64,000 bases of DNA from Synechococcus sp. ROS8604. Its GTDB lineage: Bacteria > Cyanobacteriota > Cyanobacteriia > PCC-6307 > Cyanobiaceae. Below, piece by piece: positions 16,134-25,363 of the stretch; the stretch's first letter is position 1; every line of letters starts with the position of its first letter. The notes beneath the pieces were generated by a model, which saw nothing but the letters and a program-made list of their open reading frames with translations, made no database searches and was not told where the DNA came from. The stretch is taken from positions 806,001-870,000 of the forward strand of contig NZ_CP047946.1 in the NCBI RefSeq assembly GCF_014279655.1, written 5' to 3'. The position numbers were made by a program, and so were the translations under genes.

Positions 16134-17606
16134 ATGTTTGACGAGCTTTCAGCCCGTTTTGAAGATGCCGTCAAAGGTCTGAGAGGCCAGGACACCATCT
16201 CCGAAACGAATGTGGAGGGGGCGCTGAAGGAGGTCCGTCGGGCGCTTCTTGATGCGGACGTGAGTCTGCCGGTGGTCAAGGATTTTGTCTCCGAAGTCCG
16301 CGAGAAAGCGGTTGGTGCTGAGGTTGTTCGTGGTGTAACGCCCGACCAGAAGTTCATTCAGGTGGTGCATGAGCAGCTGGTCGACGTGATGGGCGGCGGC
16401 AATGCTCCGCTCGCGAAGGCCGACCAAGCGCCCACGGTGGTGTTGATGGCTGGCTTGCAGGGGGCAGGCAAAACCACGGCGACGGCCAAGTTGGGGCTTC
16501 ATTTAAAAGATCAAGGACGCAAGGCCCTGATGGTGGGGGCGGATGTGTACCGCCCTGCAGCCATCGAGCAGTTGAAGACCCTCGGTGGTCAGATCGGTGT
16601 GGACGTCTTCAGTCTTGGGATCGAGGCCAAGCCTGAGGACATCGCTGCGGCCGGCTTGGCGAAGGCGAAACAGGAGGGATACGACACCCTGTTGGTCGAT
16701 ACGGCAGGCCGTCTGCAAATCGACTCCGAGATGATGGAGGAGATGGTTCGGATTCGCAGCGCCGTGCAGCCCGATGAGGTGCTGTTGGTGGTGGATTCGA
16801 TGATCGGCCAGGAGGCGGCCGAGCTCACCCGCGCCTTCCACGATCAGGTGGGGATCACCGGCGCCGTGCTCACCAAGCTTGATGGTGATTCCCGCGGTGG
16901 TGCGGCGCTCTCGATTCGCAAGGTGAGCGGTCAGCCGATCAAATTCATCGGCACGGGCGAAAAAGTGGAGGCTCTCCAGCCTTTCCACCCTGAGCGGATG
17001 GCGAGTCGCATCCTCGGGATGGGCGATGTGCTCACGCTGGTGGAGAAGGCACAGAAAGAGGTTGAACTCGCAGACGTTGAAAAAATGCAGAAAAAGCTGC
17101 AGGAGGCGTCGTTTGATTTTTCCGACTTCGTGCAGCAAATGCGCTTGATTAAGCGCATGGGCTCCCTGGGGGGGCTGATGAAAATGATCCCTGGGATGAA
17201 CAAAATCGACGATGGCATGCTCAAGCAGGGAGAGCAGCAGCTCAAGAAAATCGAAGCGATGATCGGTTCGATGACAGAGGCGGAACGCACGCAGCCCGAG
17301 TTGCTGGCAGCTCAGCCCTCAAGGCGCAGGCGGATTGCCTCCGGCTGTGGTTACCAAGCGGCTGATGTCGACAAAGTGCTCGCTGATTTCCAAAAGATGC
17401 GCGGGGTGATGCAGCAGATGACCAAAGGGGGCGGGATGCCAGGAATGCCAGGAATGGGCGGAGGTGGTTTTCCCGGAATGGGTGGAGGGATGCCAGGCAT
17501 GCCGGGAATGCCTGGCATGGGTGGTGGAATGCCCGCTGGGCAGCCTGGAGCAGCTCCCCGCCGGCAGCGCCCTTACAAGAAGAAGAAGGGGTTTGGTCAG
17601 CTTTGA
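16134..17606 (+). CDS. ffh: Signal recognition particle protein Ffh
   Basis: 490 residues with the N domain, the SRP GTPase domain (GLQGAGKTTATAKLG P-loop at ~107-121, DTAGRLQ ~189, TKLDGDSRGGAAL ~246) and the Met-rich M domain. The RNA-binding SRRRRIASGCG helix is at ~398-408. It binds signal sequences of nascent membrane proteins and targets them, via FtsY, to the translocon. The C-terminus carries a tail of GMPGM/GMGGG repeats ending in a basic KKKK segment, longer than in enteric Ffh but usual for cyanobacteria. It is followed in the same direction by rpsP. Confidence 0.97.
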   Translation: MFDELSARFEDAVKGLRGQDTISETNVEGALKEVRRALLDADVSLPVVKDFVSEVREKAVGAEVVRGVTPDQKFIQVVHEQLVDVMGGGNAPLAKADQAPTVVLMAGLQGAGKTTATAKLGLHLKDQGRKALMVGADVYRPAAIEQLKTLGGQIGVDVFSLGIEAKPEDIAAAGLAKAKQEGYDTLLVDTAGRLQIDSEMMEEMVRIRSAVQPDEVLLVVDSMIGQEAAELTRAFHDQVGITGAVLTKLDGDSRGGAALSIRKVSGQPIKFIGTGEKVEALQPFHPERMASRILGMGDVLTLVEKAQKEVELADVEKMQKKLQEASFDFSDFVQQMRLIKRMGSLGGLMKMIPGMNKIDDGMLKQGEQQLKKIEAMIGSMTEAERTQPELLAAQPSRRRRIASGCGYQAADVDKVLADFQKMRGVMQQMTKGGGMPGMPGMGGGGFPGMGGGMPGMPGMPGMGGGMPAGQPGAAPRRQRPYKKKKGFGQL

Positions 17607-17681
17607 GTCCACGGCACGGTAAGTTGGTGGCTCAGGGCAACTTTTTGCTGCGCTGAATTCCACCATTAAGCAAGCGCCACG

Positions 17682-18077
17682 ATGATCAAGCTCCGCCTGA
17701 AGCGGTTCGGTAAGAAGCGGGAAGCGAGTTTCCGTCTCGTGGCCTGCAACAGCACGTCACGCCGAGATGGCCGCCCCCTGCAGGAGCTGGGTTTTTACAA
17801 CCCACGCACCAAGGAGACCCGTCTAGACGCCGAGGCTCTTCGCGTGCGCCTCAGCCAGGGTGCTCAGCCCACCGATGCCGTTCGATTCTTGCTCGAGAAG
17901 GGCGGACTGCTCGAAAAGTCTGTGCGGCCTGCTGAGACCATCGGCAAGTTGAAGCAAGCTGCTGCTCGCGAAGCAGTTGTGAAGCAGGCTGCCAAAGATG
18001 CGGCAGAAGCCAAGGCTGCAGAAGCAGCAGCGGCCAGTGAAGCTGATGATTCAGCTACCGAATCAACCGAAAGCTGA
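17682..18077 (+). CDS. rpsP: Small ribosomal subunit protein bS16
   Basis: The first ~80 residues are the canonical S16 fold ([20 protein letters not shown], then [12 protein letters not shown]). Residues beyond ~90 form an Ala/Glu-rich helical extension ending in an acidic Ser-rich tail, giving 131 residues against ~82 in E. coli. It lies between ffh and phoH on the same strand, 8 bases before phoH. Confidence 0.97.
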   Translation: MIKLRLKRFGKKREASFRLVACNSTSRRDGRPLQELGFYNPRTKETRLDAEALRVRLSQGAQPTDAVRFLLEKGGLLEKSVRPAETIGKLKQAAAREAVVKQAAKDAAEAKAAEAAAASEADDSATESTES

Positions 18078-18085
18078 TCAAACCC

Positions 18086-19105
18086 ATGCCCGAAGCTGCC
18101 GCAACAGGTCGCTTCGTCCTTGATCTACCCCATTCTGAAGCCGCTCTTGCGTTAGCAGGATCGGCAGAACAGACTCTGCATCAATTGGAGGCCCTCACCG
18201 GTGCATCCCTTGTGATGAGGGGTCTTCAACTTGAAATGTCTGGCCATCTCGTCCAGATTGAACGCGCCGCTGCGGTGGTTGAGTTGGTCCGCCCGATTTG
18301 GCAGGACGGCCAGGCGGTGTCTCAGATTGATTTGCAGTCGGCTCTCGGTGCTTTAAACACGGGCCAAGGCGCGGATCACGTCGCGATGGGCGATCAGGTG
18401 CTTGCCCGAAACCAAAAGGGCAACCTTCTGCGTCCACGCACTTTGCGTCAGAAGAAGTACGTGGATGCGATGGAGCGCCATGACCTCACCTTTGCGCTCG
18501 GTCCAGCTGGCACGGGAAAAACGTTTCTCGCCGCCGTGTTGGCCGTGCGCATGCTCACGGAGCGCAAGGTTGAGCGCTTGATTTTGACTCGGCCAGCGGT
18601 TGAGGCTGGTGAGCGTCTTGGCTTTCTTCCTGGCGACTTGCAGCAGAAAATTGACCCCTATCTCAGGCCCCTCTACGACTCCCTGCATGCCCTGCTTGGA
18701 CCCGAAAAAACCACCTCTCTGCTCGAGAGAGGTGTGATCGAAGTGGCTCCATTGGCTTATATGCGAGGCCGCACCCTCGCCGGCGCGTTTGTGATTCTTG
18801 ATGAGGCTCAAAACACCACACCGGCCCAGATGCGCATGGTGCTCACGCGTTTAGGTGAGCGCTCACGCATGGTGGTGACAGGTGATGTTACGCAGCAGGA
18901 TTTACCGTCTGGGCAGTTGAGTGGCTTGGTGGAAGCGGCCCAGGTGATGGAAGGGGTGCCTGGTGTTGCCGTTTGTCATCTCACCGCGGCTGATGTGGTG
19001 CGTCACCCGTTGGTGCAACGCGTGGTGGAGGCCTATGCCAGCTTTGATGAACAATCTCACCCACAAAGAGGCGCTGATTTGAGCCCGCTCGAGGGCCCTG
19101 AGTAG
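18086..19105 (+). CDS. phoH: PhoH-like ATPase
   Basis: 339 residues. An N-terminal KH-like region (~1-100) precedes the PhoH ATPase core: Walker A GPAGTGKTFLA (~138-148), Walker B with FVILDEAQNTTPAQM (~235-249) and GDVTQQDLPSGQLSG (~271-285). PhoH family proteins are RNA-associated ATPases or helicases linked to phosphate stress and ribosome maturation; here it sits directly after rpsP. Start ATG 18086 lies 8 bases past the rpsP stop, indicating co-transcription. Confidence 0.93.
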   Translation: MPEAAATGRFVLDLPHSEAALALAGSAEQTLHQLEALTGASLVMRGLQLEMSGHLVQIERAAAVVELVRPIWQDGQAVSQIDLQSALGALNTGQGADHVAMGDQVLARNQKGNLLRPRTLRQKKYVDAMERHDLTFALGPAGTGKTFLAAVLAVRMLTERKVERLILTRPAVEAGERLGFLPGDLQQKIDPYLRPLYDSLHALLGPEKTTSLLERGVIEVAPLAYMRGRTLAGAFVILDEAQNTTPAQMRMVLTRLGERSRMVVTGDVTQQDLPSGQLSGLVEAAQVMEGVPGVAVCHLTAADVVRHPLVQRVVEAYASFDEQSHPQRGADLSPLEGPE

Positions 19106-19225
19106 GGATCAGCAACGGCAAGTTGTTTGTTCCACCTGTTTGGAATTGATAGGGGGATCCACACTTCTGTAGCAGGCCATTCCCTTTTCTCGCTGGCAAG
19201 ATGTAGGGAGTCTTCAGTGAAAGGC

Positions 19226-19957
19226 ATGCCAGCCAGCAGTAATTTTCAAGAGGCCATCCGCGAGGCACAATCCAGTGCTCTTGTTGGCCCCAATGTTGTC
19301 AATAAAGCCCTGCCTTATGTAGGCGGTGGCATGGTTCTCACCGCCGCAGGTGTTCTTGGTGGCATGTCCACCATGGCCGCCATGGGGCCAGCCTTTAATG
19401 GGCTGTCGATGGTGGCGATTATCCCTTGGTTCATTCTGTTCTTTGTTGCACAGAATGCAGCCAAAAAAGGCAATAACGGCACTGCTTTGCCGTTGATGGC
19501 TGCTTTTAGTCTGCTCACGGGCTTCACGCTCACCGGTCTGGTGGTGCAAGCCGTTGCGGTGGCCGGTGTGGCTTCGATTGGCATCGCTGCTCTCGCCACG
19601 GGCCTCACCTTTGCGATTGCCTCCGTCGTCGGCCGGCGCATGAGCGACAGCGTTGGTCAAGCGTTGTCGGCAGTGGTGGGTCTTGGCTTGATCGGCCTTT
19701 TGATCGCCATGGTTGGCATCTTTGTCGCCGGCTTCTTCATCCCTGGGATCTTTGCAGCCACCAATCTTGCGATTGCAGGATTTGGAACGGTGCTGTTTGT
19801 GGGAATGGCCTTTGTGGACTTCTACACCATGCCCCGCACCTACAGCGACGATCAATATCTGGCAGGTGCCTTGGGTATGTATCTCACCTACATCAATCTG
19901 TTCATCTTCATCTTGCGCTTGATCATTGCCCTTCAGGGTGGTGGTCGTCGCGACTGA
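19226..19957 (+). CDS. Bax inhibitor-1 family membrane protein
   Basis: From ATG 19226 the product is about 243 residues with a ~30-residue soluble N-terminus and seven hydrophobic segments. The final helix (YLTYINLFIFILRLIIAL) with an upstream acidic loop (DFYTMPRTYSDDQY) is typical of the BI-1/YccA/YbhL family. GTG 19217, closer to an AGGGAG ribosome site, is an alternative start adding three residues. Family members are proton-coupled calcium leak channels or modulators of the FtsH membrane protease. A strong terminator follows at 20000. Confidence 0.75.
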   Translation: MPASSNFQEAIREAQSSALVGPNVVNKALPYVGGGMVLTAAGVLGGMSTMAAMGPAFNGLSMVAIIPWFILFFVAQNAAKKGNNGTALPLMAAFSLLTGFTLTGLVVQAVAVAGVASIGIAALATGLTFAIASVVGRRMSDSVGQALSAVVGLGLIGLLIAMVGIFVAGFFIPGIFAATNLAIAGFGTVLFVGMAFVDFYTMPRTYSDDQYLAGALGMYLTYINLFIFILRLIIALQGGGRRD

Positions 19958-19999
19958 TTGGCCTTGATTGATCAAAGGTCATTTGATGCTGTTTGTTTC

Positions 20000-20025
20000 A
20001 TCCCGGCCTCGCCCGGGATTTTTTT
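20000..20025 (+). terminator. Rho-independent terminator after the BI-1-like gene
   Basis: ATCCCGG (20000-20006) pairs perfectly with CCGGGAT (20013-20019) and is followed by a run of seven T. It lies 43 bases after the BI-1-like stop codon. Confidence 0.9.
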
Positions 20026-20395
20026 ATGGACCGGTGTCGTTGCCCATGACCCTCAACAACTTGGTGTTGGATGGAAAGCTTTGGGCGAATGCATCGCTTG
20101 GATGAATTCCGATGTGCAGCAGATTCCTGTGTTTTATGCCGGTGGTTGGGTTGGGAAAGGATTATTTCGGAATTGCCCCGATGACTCGGTGGTGCTCGGC
20201 TTCTCCCATGCCAGCTGGAGTCCATCGGTTCCGACAGATCAGGGCTGGGAATCGATTGTTCAATTGGGGTATCAAGTTGCTTTCGGTGACAACGTGACCC
20301 TTCAGCCAAACCTTCAATGGGTGTTCAATCCTTCAGGGACGGGTTCGGTGCCGGATGCTTTGGTGTTGGGAATGCAAATGTCTTTCTTGTTCTGA
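20026..20395 (+). pseudogene. 3' relic of an OprB-type porin
   Basis: The frame ends with QPNLQWVFNPSGTGSVPDAL and VLGMQMSFLF, the classic last strands of carbohydrate-selective (OprB/SLH) porins of cyanobacteria, ending in Phe as outer-membrane barrels do. Only the final ~120 residues of a ~500-residue porin remain. The coding sequence begins right at a terminator, with no signal peptide, SLH domain or promoter. It is a non-functional remnant. Confidence 0.7.
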
Positions 20396-20425
20396 TTTGA
20401 ACATCACGCATTTACACGTCACGAC

Positions 20426-20995
20426 TTAGTCGGCGACCGCTTCAATCGCGCGTGCAATCGCTTTCTTCTGGTTTGCGTCGTATCCCCAGCGATCGAGAAA
20501 AGCTACATCCTGTCCTTGATTGTCGCTTGCTGCTGCCAACAAGGTTTCTAAGCGTGCCTTGACGCTGTGGGGTTCGAGTTGGCGTAGCAACTCGGTGCAG
20601 CGCAGATTGACGCGCTCCGAACCTGCAGCTTGCAAGTCATCCGATTGCTTGCGGTGGTGCACCACCATCGCGGCGCTCATGGCGAGATTGCGAGCGGTGA
20701 GATCCACCACACCTTCACCACAGGAACGCAGTTTGCCCACAAGGGCTTCAGGCAATCGATCCATCAGGGCACTGTCTCCAGCCAGGCTGACCACAAAAAA
20801 GCCCCGCGCTCCATCGCGACTGGCCACAAGCTCCCCGACCCGATCGGCAATCACTTCATCACTGATTTCTTCTTGATCCCATTGCTGGAGCCAGACAGCG
20901 GCGATCTCCATCGCTTGTTGAAAGCTGGGCGCTGGTACGGAATCCGAAACGTGTGACTCGGTTTCTGACGGAACAGTCGAGTCCTGATCAGTCAT
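20426..20995 (-). CDS. Hypothetical soluble protein (189 aa)
   Basis: An acidic 189-residue protein, ATG 20993-20995, with a Ser/Thr-rich first ~25 residues, then predicted helices (FQQAMEIAAVWLQQWDQEEI; RLEQLLRQLEPHS-like segments) and a final KKAIARAIEAV. No signal peptide, membrane helix or catalytic motif. Composition and GC match the surrounding core genes, so it is probably a conserved picocyanobacterial protein rather than an island gene. Function unknown. Confidence 0.65.
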   Translation of the reverse strand: MTDQDSTVPSETESHVSDSVPAPSFQQAMEIAAVWLQQWDQEEISDEVIADRVGELVASRDGARGFFVVSLAGDSALMDRLPEALVGKLRSCGEGVVDLTARNLAMSAAMVVHHRKQSDDLQAAGSERVNLRCTELLRQLEPHSVKARLETLLAAASDNQGQDVAFLDRWGYDANQKKAIARAIEAVAD

Positions 20996-21087
20996 GGTGC
21001 GGAGGTGAGCTCTGCTATGAGATTAGGAAGACAAGGCTTGTGCAGACGTTCCTTCTCGCCAAAGTAAGGACAAGCCGTTGATGAGGA

Positions 21088-21935
21088 GTGGAAGAGAAAC
21101 AAGGTCATGATCTGAATCTCAGGCTGCCTGCTGGGCATTGGCAGGCGTTGCCGCGTCATTGCCAGCAAAGCGGCGAGACGCTAAGCGCGGTGGTTCGCAA
21201 AGCGTTGACCGATTACCTCGACCTCGAGCATCAGACTCTTTGGCAGCTCTCCACCTCACCGGCCGTGGTGGAAGGGGTTTTTGGCGGTGCCCTCCAGGTA
21301 AAAGACCTGATCGACCACGGCGACTTTGGTCTTGCACCTTTGAACAACTCGATGGCGAAGAGATTCTTCTCGATGGCGTCTGTTGGCAGGCGAGGGCCGA
21401 TGGCAGCCTGATCCAGGCCCCGCCTGAGGAGGCCATTCCTTTTTGGGTGGCGACCCATTTTCAGGCTGAGCATCAGATGCGTGTCTCTGACATCGGCAGC
21501 ATTGAGGATCTTGTTGGCCGCATCGATCCGGTTCGTCCTGGCGCCAACTTGTTCGTGGCGATCAAAATCCAAGGCTTGTTTGAACAGGTGGACATGCGAA
21601 CGGTGTCGAGGGTGCCTGAAGGGATGGGCCTGCTCGAGGCTTCCAAAAACCAAACCATGGTCCGCCTGGAAAAGGTGTCTGGAACGCTGGTGGGGTTTTG
21701 GAGCCCTGCGCACACCACCAGCTTGAACATCCCTGGCTATCACTTTCATTTTTTATACGACGATTACGGCAGCGGTGGTCATGTCCTGAATGTGAAAGCG
21801 GATTCGTTGAACGTTGAACTGGACTTTCAATCGAATCTCCGGTTGGCGCTTCCAGAAACCAAGCAGTTTCTTGAGGCTGATCTTTCGCGAGATATCAGTG
21901 AGGAACTTCATCAAGCCGAAGGTGTGAGCCGATGA
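21088..21935 (+). pseudogene. budA: Alpha-acetolactate decarboxylase with N-terminal RHH-like domain, one frameshift
   Basis: Residues ~9-45 (DLNLRLPAGHWQAL...AVVRKALTDYLDLE) look like a ribbon-helix-helix domain. The rest is acetolactate decarboxylase: VVEGVFGGALQVKDLIDHGD, ILLDGVCWQARADG, LVGRIDPVRPGANLFVAI, SGTLVGFWSPAH, and the zinc ligands in NIPGYHFHF. The frame shifts near 21347: FGLAPLNN continues in one frame and LDGEEILLDG in the next. Adding one C to AACAAC would restore LNQLDGE. The enzyme converts 2-acetolactate to acetoin. Either a recent pseudogene or a sequencing error; the rest is undamaged. The next gene, era, starts 17 bases downstream. Confidence 0.85.
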
Positions 21936-21952
21936 CAGCGCAGACTTGATCC

Positions 21953-22906
21953 ATGGTTGAGTCTTCCTCTCGTTCGTTCACAAGCAGTACGCCTGAGGGA
22001 TTTCGCTCTGGTTTTGTGGCCCTGATCGGCCGGCCCAATGTGGGGAAGTCCACGCTGGTGAACCAGCTCATCGGCGACAAGATTGCGATCACCTCGCCCG
22101 TGGCACAAACCACCCGCAATCGGCTGCGCGCGATCCTCACAACCGATGAGGCCCAGCTGATTCTGGTGGATACGCCTGGCATTCATAAGCCCCATCACCT
22201 CCTGGGAGAGCGGCTTGTTCGCAGTGCCCGCTCAGCGATTGGAGAGGTGGATCAGGTGCTGCTCTTGCTGGAGGGAAATGAGCCCCCAGGACGGGGTGAT
22301 GCCTTCATCGTCCAACTGCTGCGTCAGCAATCCTTGCCGGTGCAGGTGCTGCTTAATAAGTGGGATCTGGTCCCACTGGAGCAGAAGGATGCGGCCGACG
22401 CGGCCTATCGAGAGCTGTTGGCTGACACCGATTGGCCGGTGCATCGCTGTAGTGCTCTCAGCGGAGACGGCTGCCCAGAGTTGGTGAAAGCGATCAGTTC
22501 GTTGATGCCCGAGGGGCCCCAGCTTTATCCAGCGGACATGGTGAGCGATCAGCCCGAACGCCTGCTGATGGGAGAGCTGATCCGTGAACAGGTGTTGCTG
22601 AATACGCGCGAAGAGGTGCCCCACAGCGTTGCCGTGAGCATTGATCGGATTGAGGAGATGCCTGCCAAGGGCAAGGGCTCTGGGCGAACGGCCGTGTTGG
22701 CAACGGTGTTGGTGGAGCGCAAAAGCCAGAAGGGAATCCTGATTGGCAAAGGGGGAGCCATGCTCAAAACGATCGGCCAGGGCGCCCGGTTGCAGATGCA
22801 GACCTTGATCGATGGTCCGGTGTATCTGGAGCTGTTCGTGAAAGTGGTTCCCGATTGGCGCAGCAAGCCGGCCCGACTGGCGGAGTTGGGATACGTGGGC
22901 GATTAA
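21953..22906 (+). CDS. era: GTPase Era
   Basis: 317 residues with the G1 motif GRPNVGKSTL (~25), G3 DTPGIHKPHH (~71), G4 NKWDL (~137) and a C-terminal KH domain containing GKGGAMLKTIGQGAR (~264-278). Era binds the 3' end of 16S rRNA and acts in 30S subunit maturation. The ~20-residue Ser-rich N-terminal extension before the G domain is typical of cyanobacteria. It is in line with the lyase and trmD downstream. Confidence 0.96.
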   Translation: MVESSSRSFTSSTPEGFRSGFVALIGRPNVGKSTLVNQLIGDKIAITSPVAQTTRNRLRAILTTDEAQLILVDTPGIHKPHHLLGERLVRSARSAIGEVDQVLLLLEGNEPPGRGDAFIVQLLRQQSLPVQVLLNKWDLVPLEQKDAADAAYRELLADTDWPVHRCSALSGDGCPELVKAISSLMPEGPQLYPADMVSDQPERLLMGELIREQVLLNTREEVPHSVAVSIDRIEEMPAKGKGSGRTAVLATVLVERKSQKGILIGKGGAMLKTIGQGARLQMQTLIDGPVYLELFVKVVPDWRSKPARLAELGYVGD

Positions 22907-22939
22907 GTGCTGGTTGCTGCGCCTGCGAAGATGCAACGC

Positions 22940-23407
22940 ATGAGCGATCAAACTCCGTTCCCTCCGTCAGATCTCGACGGTTTTCTTGCCCTCTGCGTGG
23001 GCCGTTGGATGAGCTTGCGTAGCCGCTTTCTGATCAATGCATCCGAGCAGGAATGGCATAGCAGCGAACGGGGCGAGGTTGAGGTGTCAGCTTCCGTTGC
23101 CTCTGGCGTGCCCTGTTTGGACGTGACTCCCGCCGAGGGTGGCAAGAGCACCCTCGCGTTTCAAGCCGATGGGTGTCTTGCGATCGAGGCAGGCGGCACC
23201 GAGCAGACCGGGCGTTGGCAGCTGCTTCCTGATGCCAGCCTCGAGCTCCGCGTCCAAGCCAAGAATGGCGATCAGGTGCTGGAGCGTATTTGGTTCACCA
23301 AACCCAATTTGCGCCTGCGCAGCACCACGGCGGTTGGTGAGGATGGCCAGCCCAGGCAGGGCAGTTTCTGCTCGGAGATCAGGCGCGTCAGTCGTCCGCA
23401 GAACTGA
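22940..23407 (+). CDS. Phycobiliprotein chromophore lyase, CpcS/CpeS family
   Basis: About 155 residues from ATG 22940 (22931 is an alternative). It has the lipocalin-like CpcS pattern: FLALCVGRWMSLRSRFL (~14-30), GRWQLLPDASLELRV, ERIWFTKPNLRLRSTTA (~112-128) and FCSEIRRV at the end. Members attach phycocyanobilin or phycoerythrobilin to phycobiliprotein cysteines. Which of CpcS, CpeS, CpeU or a related type this is cannot be decided by eye. It supports a phycobilisome-containing host such as marine Synechococcus. Confidence 0.85.
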   Translation: MSDQTPFPPSDLDGFLALCVGRWMSLRSRFLINASEQEWHSSERGEVEVSASVASGVPCLDVTPAEGGKSTLAFQADGCLAIEAGGTEQTGRWQLLPDASLELRVQAKNGDQVLERIWFTKPNLRLRSTTAVGEDGQPRQGSFCSEIRRVSRPQN

Positions 23408-23413
23408 GATCTG

Positions 23414-24130
23414 ATGGCTTCCTATCGCCTCGATGTGATCAGCTTGGCGCCGCAGGCCTTTGCGCCATTGCTGGAGGTTGGGGTGATCGGTCGTGCCTTT
23501 GGGGCAGGTATTGCTGAGCTGTACCTTCACAATCCTCGCGACTACGCCATCGACCGTTACCGCAAGGTGGACGATCTGCCTTACGGGGGTGGGGCCGGCA
23601 TGGTTCTGAAGCCGGAACCGGTGTTTGCCGCTTATGAGGCGGTGCCGGTTTGTCCACGCCGGCGAGTGCTGTTGATGTCGCCCCAGGGGCAACCCTTGCG
23701 TCAGGTGGATTTACAGCGCTGGTCGAAGGAGTACGACCAATTGGTGTTTCTGTGCGGCCACTACGAAGGCTTTGATGAACGCATCCGCTCTCTGGCTGAT
23801 GAGGAAGTATCGATGGGGGATTTCGTGCTCACGGGCGGTGAACTTCCAGCGATGACAATCATTAATGGGGTGGTGCGCTTGCTGCCAGGCACGGTGGGCA
23901 CGCCGGAATCCTTAGTGGAAGAAAGCCATAGCGATCTGTTGCTTGAGCATTCGCACTACACGCGCCCGGCGGATTTCCGCGGCATGACCGTGCCCGATGT
24001 ATTGCGCAGCGGTGATCATGGAGCTGTGGCCCTTTGGCGTCAGCAGCAGCGTGAGCAGCGCACCCAGGAACGCCGGCCAGATCTATGGAAGCGTTGGCAG
24101 CAGATCCAAAATCCACCTGCGAAACCTTAG
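23414..24130 (+). CDS. trmD: tRNA (guanine-N1-)-methyltransferase TrmD
   Basis: 238 residues. It has the substrate-binding DLPYGGGAGMVLKPEPVF (~54-71) and the trefoil-knot SAM site: LCGHYEGFDERI (~113-124) and MGDFVLTGGELPAM (~133-146). It forms m1G37 in tRNAs that read codons starting with C or G and prevents frameshifting. The start ATG lies 6 bases after the lyase stop, so the two are probably co-transcribed. Confidence 0.96.
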   Translation: MASYRLDVISLAPQAFAPLLEVGVIGRAFGAGIAELYLHNPRDYAIDRYRKVDDLPYGGGAGMVLKPEPVFAAYEAVPVCPRRRVLLMSPQGQPLRQVDLQRWSKEYDQLVFLCGHYEGFDERIRSLADEEVSMGDFVLTGGELPAMTIINGVVRLLPGTVGTPESLVEESHSDLLLEHSHYTRPADFRGMTVPDVLRSGDHGAVALWRQQQREQRTQERRPDLWKRWQQIQNPPAKP

Positions 24131-24353
24131 TGTTCTGGATCAGAAAAAATCTCTGCAGATGTGGATGCTGAGGTTTTGCAGGTTGAATTCATGTCATTCC
24201 ATTCTTGTTGAAAAGATTGAATGCAATGAAGGGATGTAGGCCTTCAAGGCTAAAAATATAATTTGTAGGTTTTAACGCTTAAGGGTTTAGTCTTTATCCT
24301 CATTTTTACCATATTGATCTAGCTTTATAATCATTGTTGGATTCAGGTTTCTG

Positions 24354-24608
24354 ATGCGTCAGTTGATTGCTGCGCTTGTGTTGATGTCATCGGTTGGTGC
24401 ACCGGCCGCGCTTGCCCAACGCGAAATTCCTAAAGCCGAAGGACACGATCAATGCCCACTCGGCTACGTCAATACGTTGGGTAGTACCTGCGTGTCTCCG
24501 ATTTATTACGAGGTGGCTCCAACCTATGGAAAAGCCTGTCTGTCTGGCTGGATGAATATCGGTGCTGGCTACTGCAGGAAAAAGAAAGGGCCCCTAGGGA
24601 TTTTTTGA
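24354..24608 (+). CDS. Small secreted four-cysteine protein (84 aa)
   Basis: It has a signal peptide (MRQLIAALVLMSSVGAPAAL, cleavage near ALA-QRE), then about 60 residues containing four Cys in the pattern CPLGYV...TCVSP...ACLSGW...YCRKK, suggesting two disulfides in the periplasm. The tail is basic. No known domain. Monocistronic between trmD and the decayed island. Confidence 0.65.
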   Translation: MRQLIAALVLMSSVGAPAALAQREIPKAEGHDQCPLGYVNTLGSTCVSPIYYEVAPTYGKACLSGWMNIGAGYCRKKKGPLGIF

Positions 24609-25197
24609 TGAAGGCCCCTGAAATCTTCGGGTTCAAGCGTGTAGGGATGCTTGAAGTCAGCAAGCCAGACCATGGGCACGTCATTCCTAATTTCGGTGGT
24701 TTTCGCTGTGAAGGCAATGCGCCTTTACACCGATGGCAAGGGGGCGCTGCTGGCACAAACTATGGACATCGAGATCGGAGGCGCTTTTGACAGACGACAC
24801 TCCACCTGAGTTATCAGCAGAAGCAAGCTGACTTCAGGTCCCTGCTCCAACAGTCTCAACAAGACGTGGGTTGTTCCTTTGGTAGGCAATGCCTTGCGCG
24901 CCACGCCAATCGATGCTCCAACTGCACCGTCTTAGGTGCCCTACGGAGAAAACGACCCCACACCTAGAGCCCCGGCCCCAGGTGATCCTGCAGACAGTCG
25001 CTTCGCACCAATCTTTCAGTTCACTGTTTTCGATACGAGGTTCAGACTTCAGCGATACAGGTTCACTGATTAATGGTTTGCGATATGCATAAACGAGCGA
25101 GTTAGGCCGTCTCTTCCATCCGGGAGGGGCGGCCTCTCTTTATGGGCTTGCAACTGGTCAAGGCGAGAACGTCGCTGCACAGCTACGGCAGAAGCGG
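24609..25197. other. No confident gene; hairpin near the end
   Basis: Short frames on both strands show no ribosome site and no recognisable product; a stretch at 24640-24790 may be remnant coding DNA. A G/C-rich hairpin is annotated separately at 25105-25141. Confidence 0.35.
25105..25141 (+). terminator. Putative rho-independent terminator
   Basis: GGCCG (25105-25109) pairs with CGGCC (25130-25134), and the stem continues inward through CTC/GAG-type pairs, followed by a T-rich TCTCTTTA. No gene clearly ends just before it. Confidence 0.5.
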
Positions 25198-25362
25198 ATG
25201 GAAAAGCGCGATGCAATCAAAGAGCTAGAAGTCTGCTGGAAGCAGGTAATCAGACACGCTGTGATGAAGCTATCCGCAGATCAGATACGGAAGCTCTACC
25301 CCGCAGTCAGCACCCATTGCGACGAACTGCAAGAGCAGGTGGATTGGATCAGCCAGCACTAG
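25198..25362 (+). CDS. Small helical hypothetical protein (54 aa)
   Basis: The frame from ATG 25198 to TAG 25360-25362 encodes a charged helical peptide (EKRDAIKELEVCWKQVIRHA, then LSADQIRKLYPAV and QEQVDWISQH). No signal or known motif. The composition is protein-like, but there is no clear ribosome site. It may form a pair with the frame at 25364-25666. Confidence 0.35.
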   Translation: MEKRDAIKELEVCWKQVIRHAVMKLSADQIRKLYPAVSTHCDELQEQVDWISQH

Positions 25363-25363
25363 A

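Noticed and set aside
16503-17138. A 211-codon minus-strand frame inside ffh
   Set aside because: Shadow of the conserved GTPase gene on the other strand.
24140-24350. A tRNA or SRP RNA gene near trmD
   Set aside because: No acceptor/T-arm pattern or SRP-like tetraloop hairpin could be found by eye here, or elsewhere in the window.
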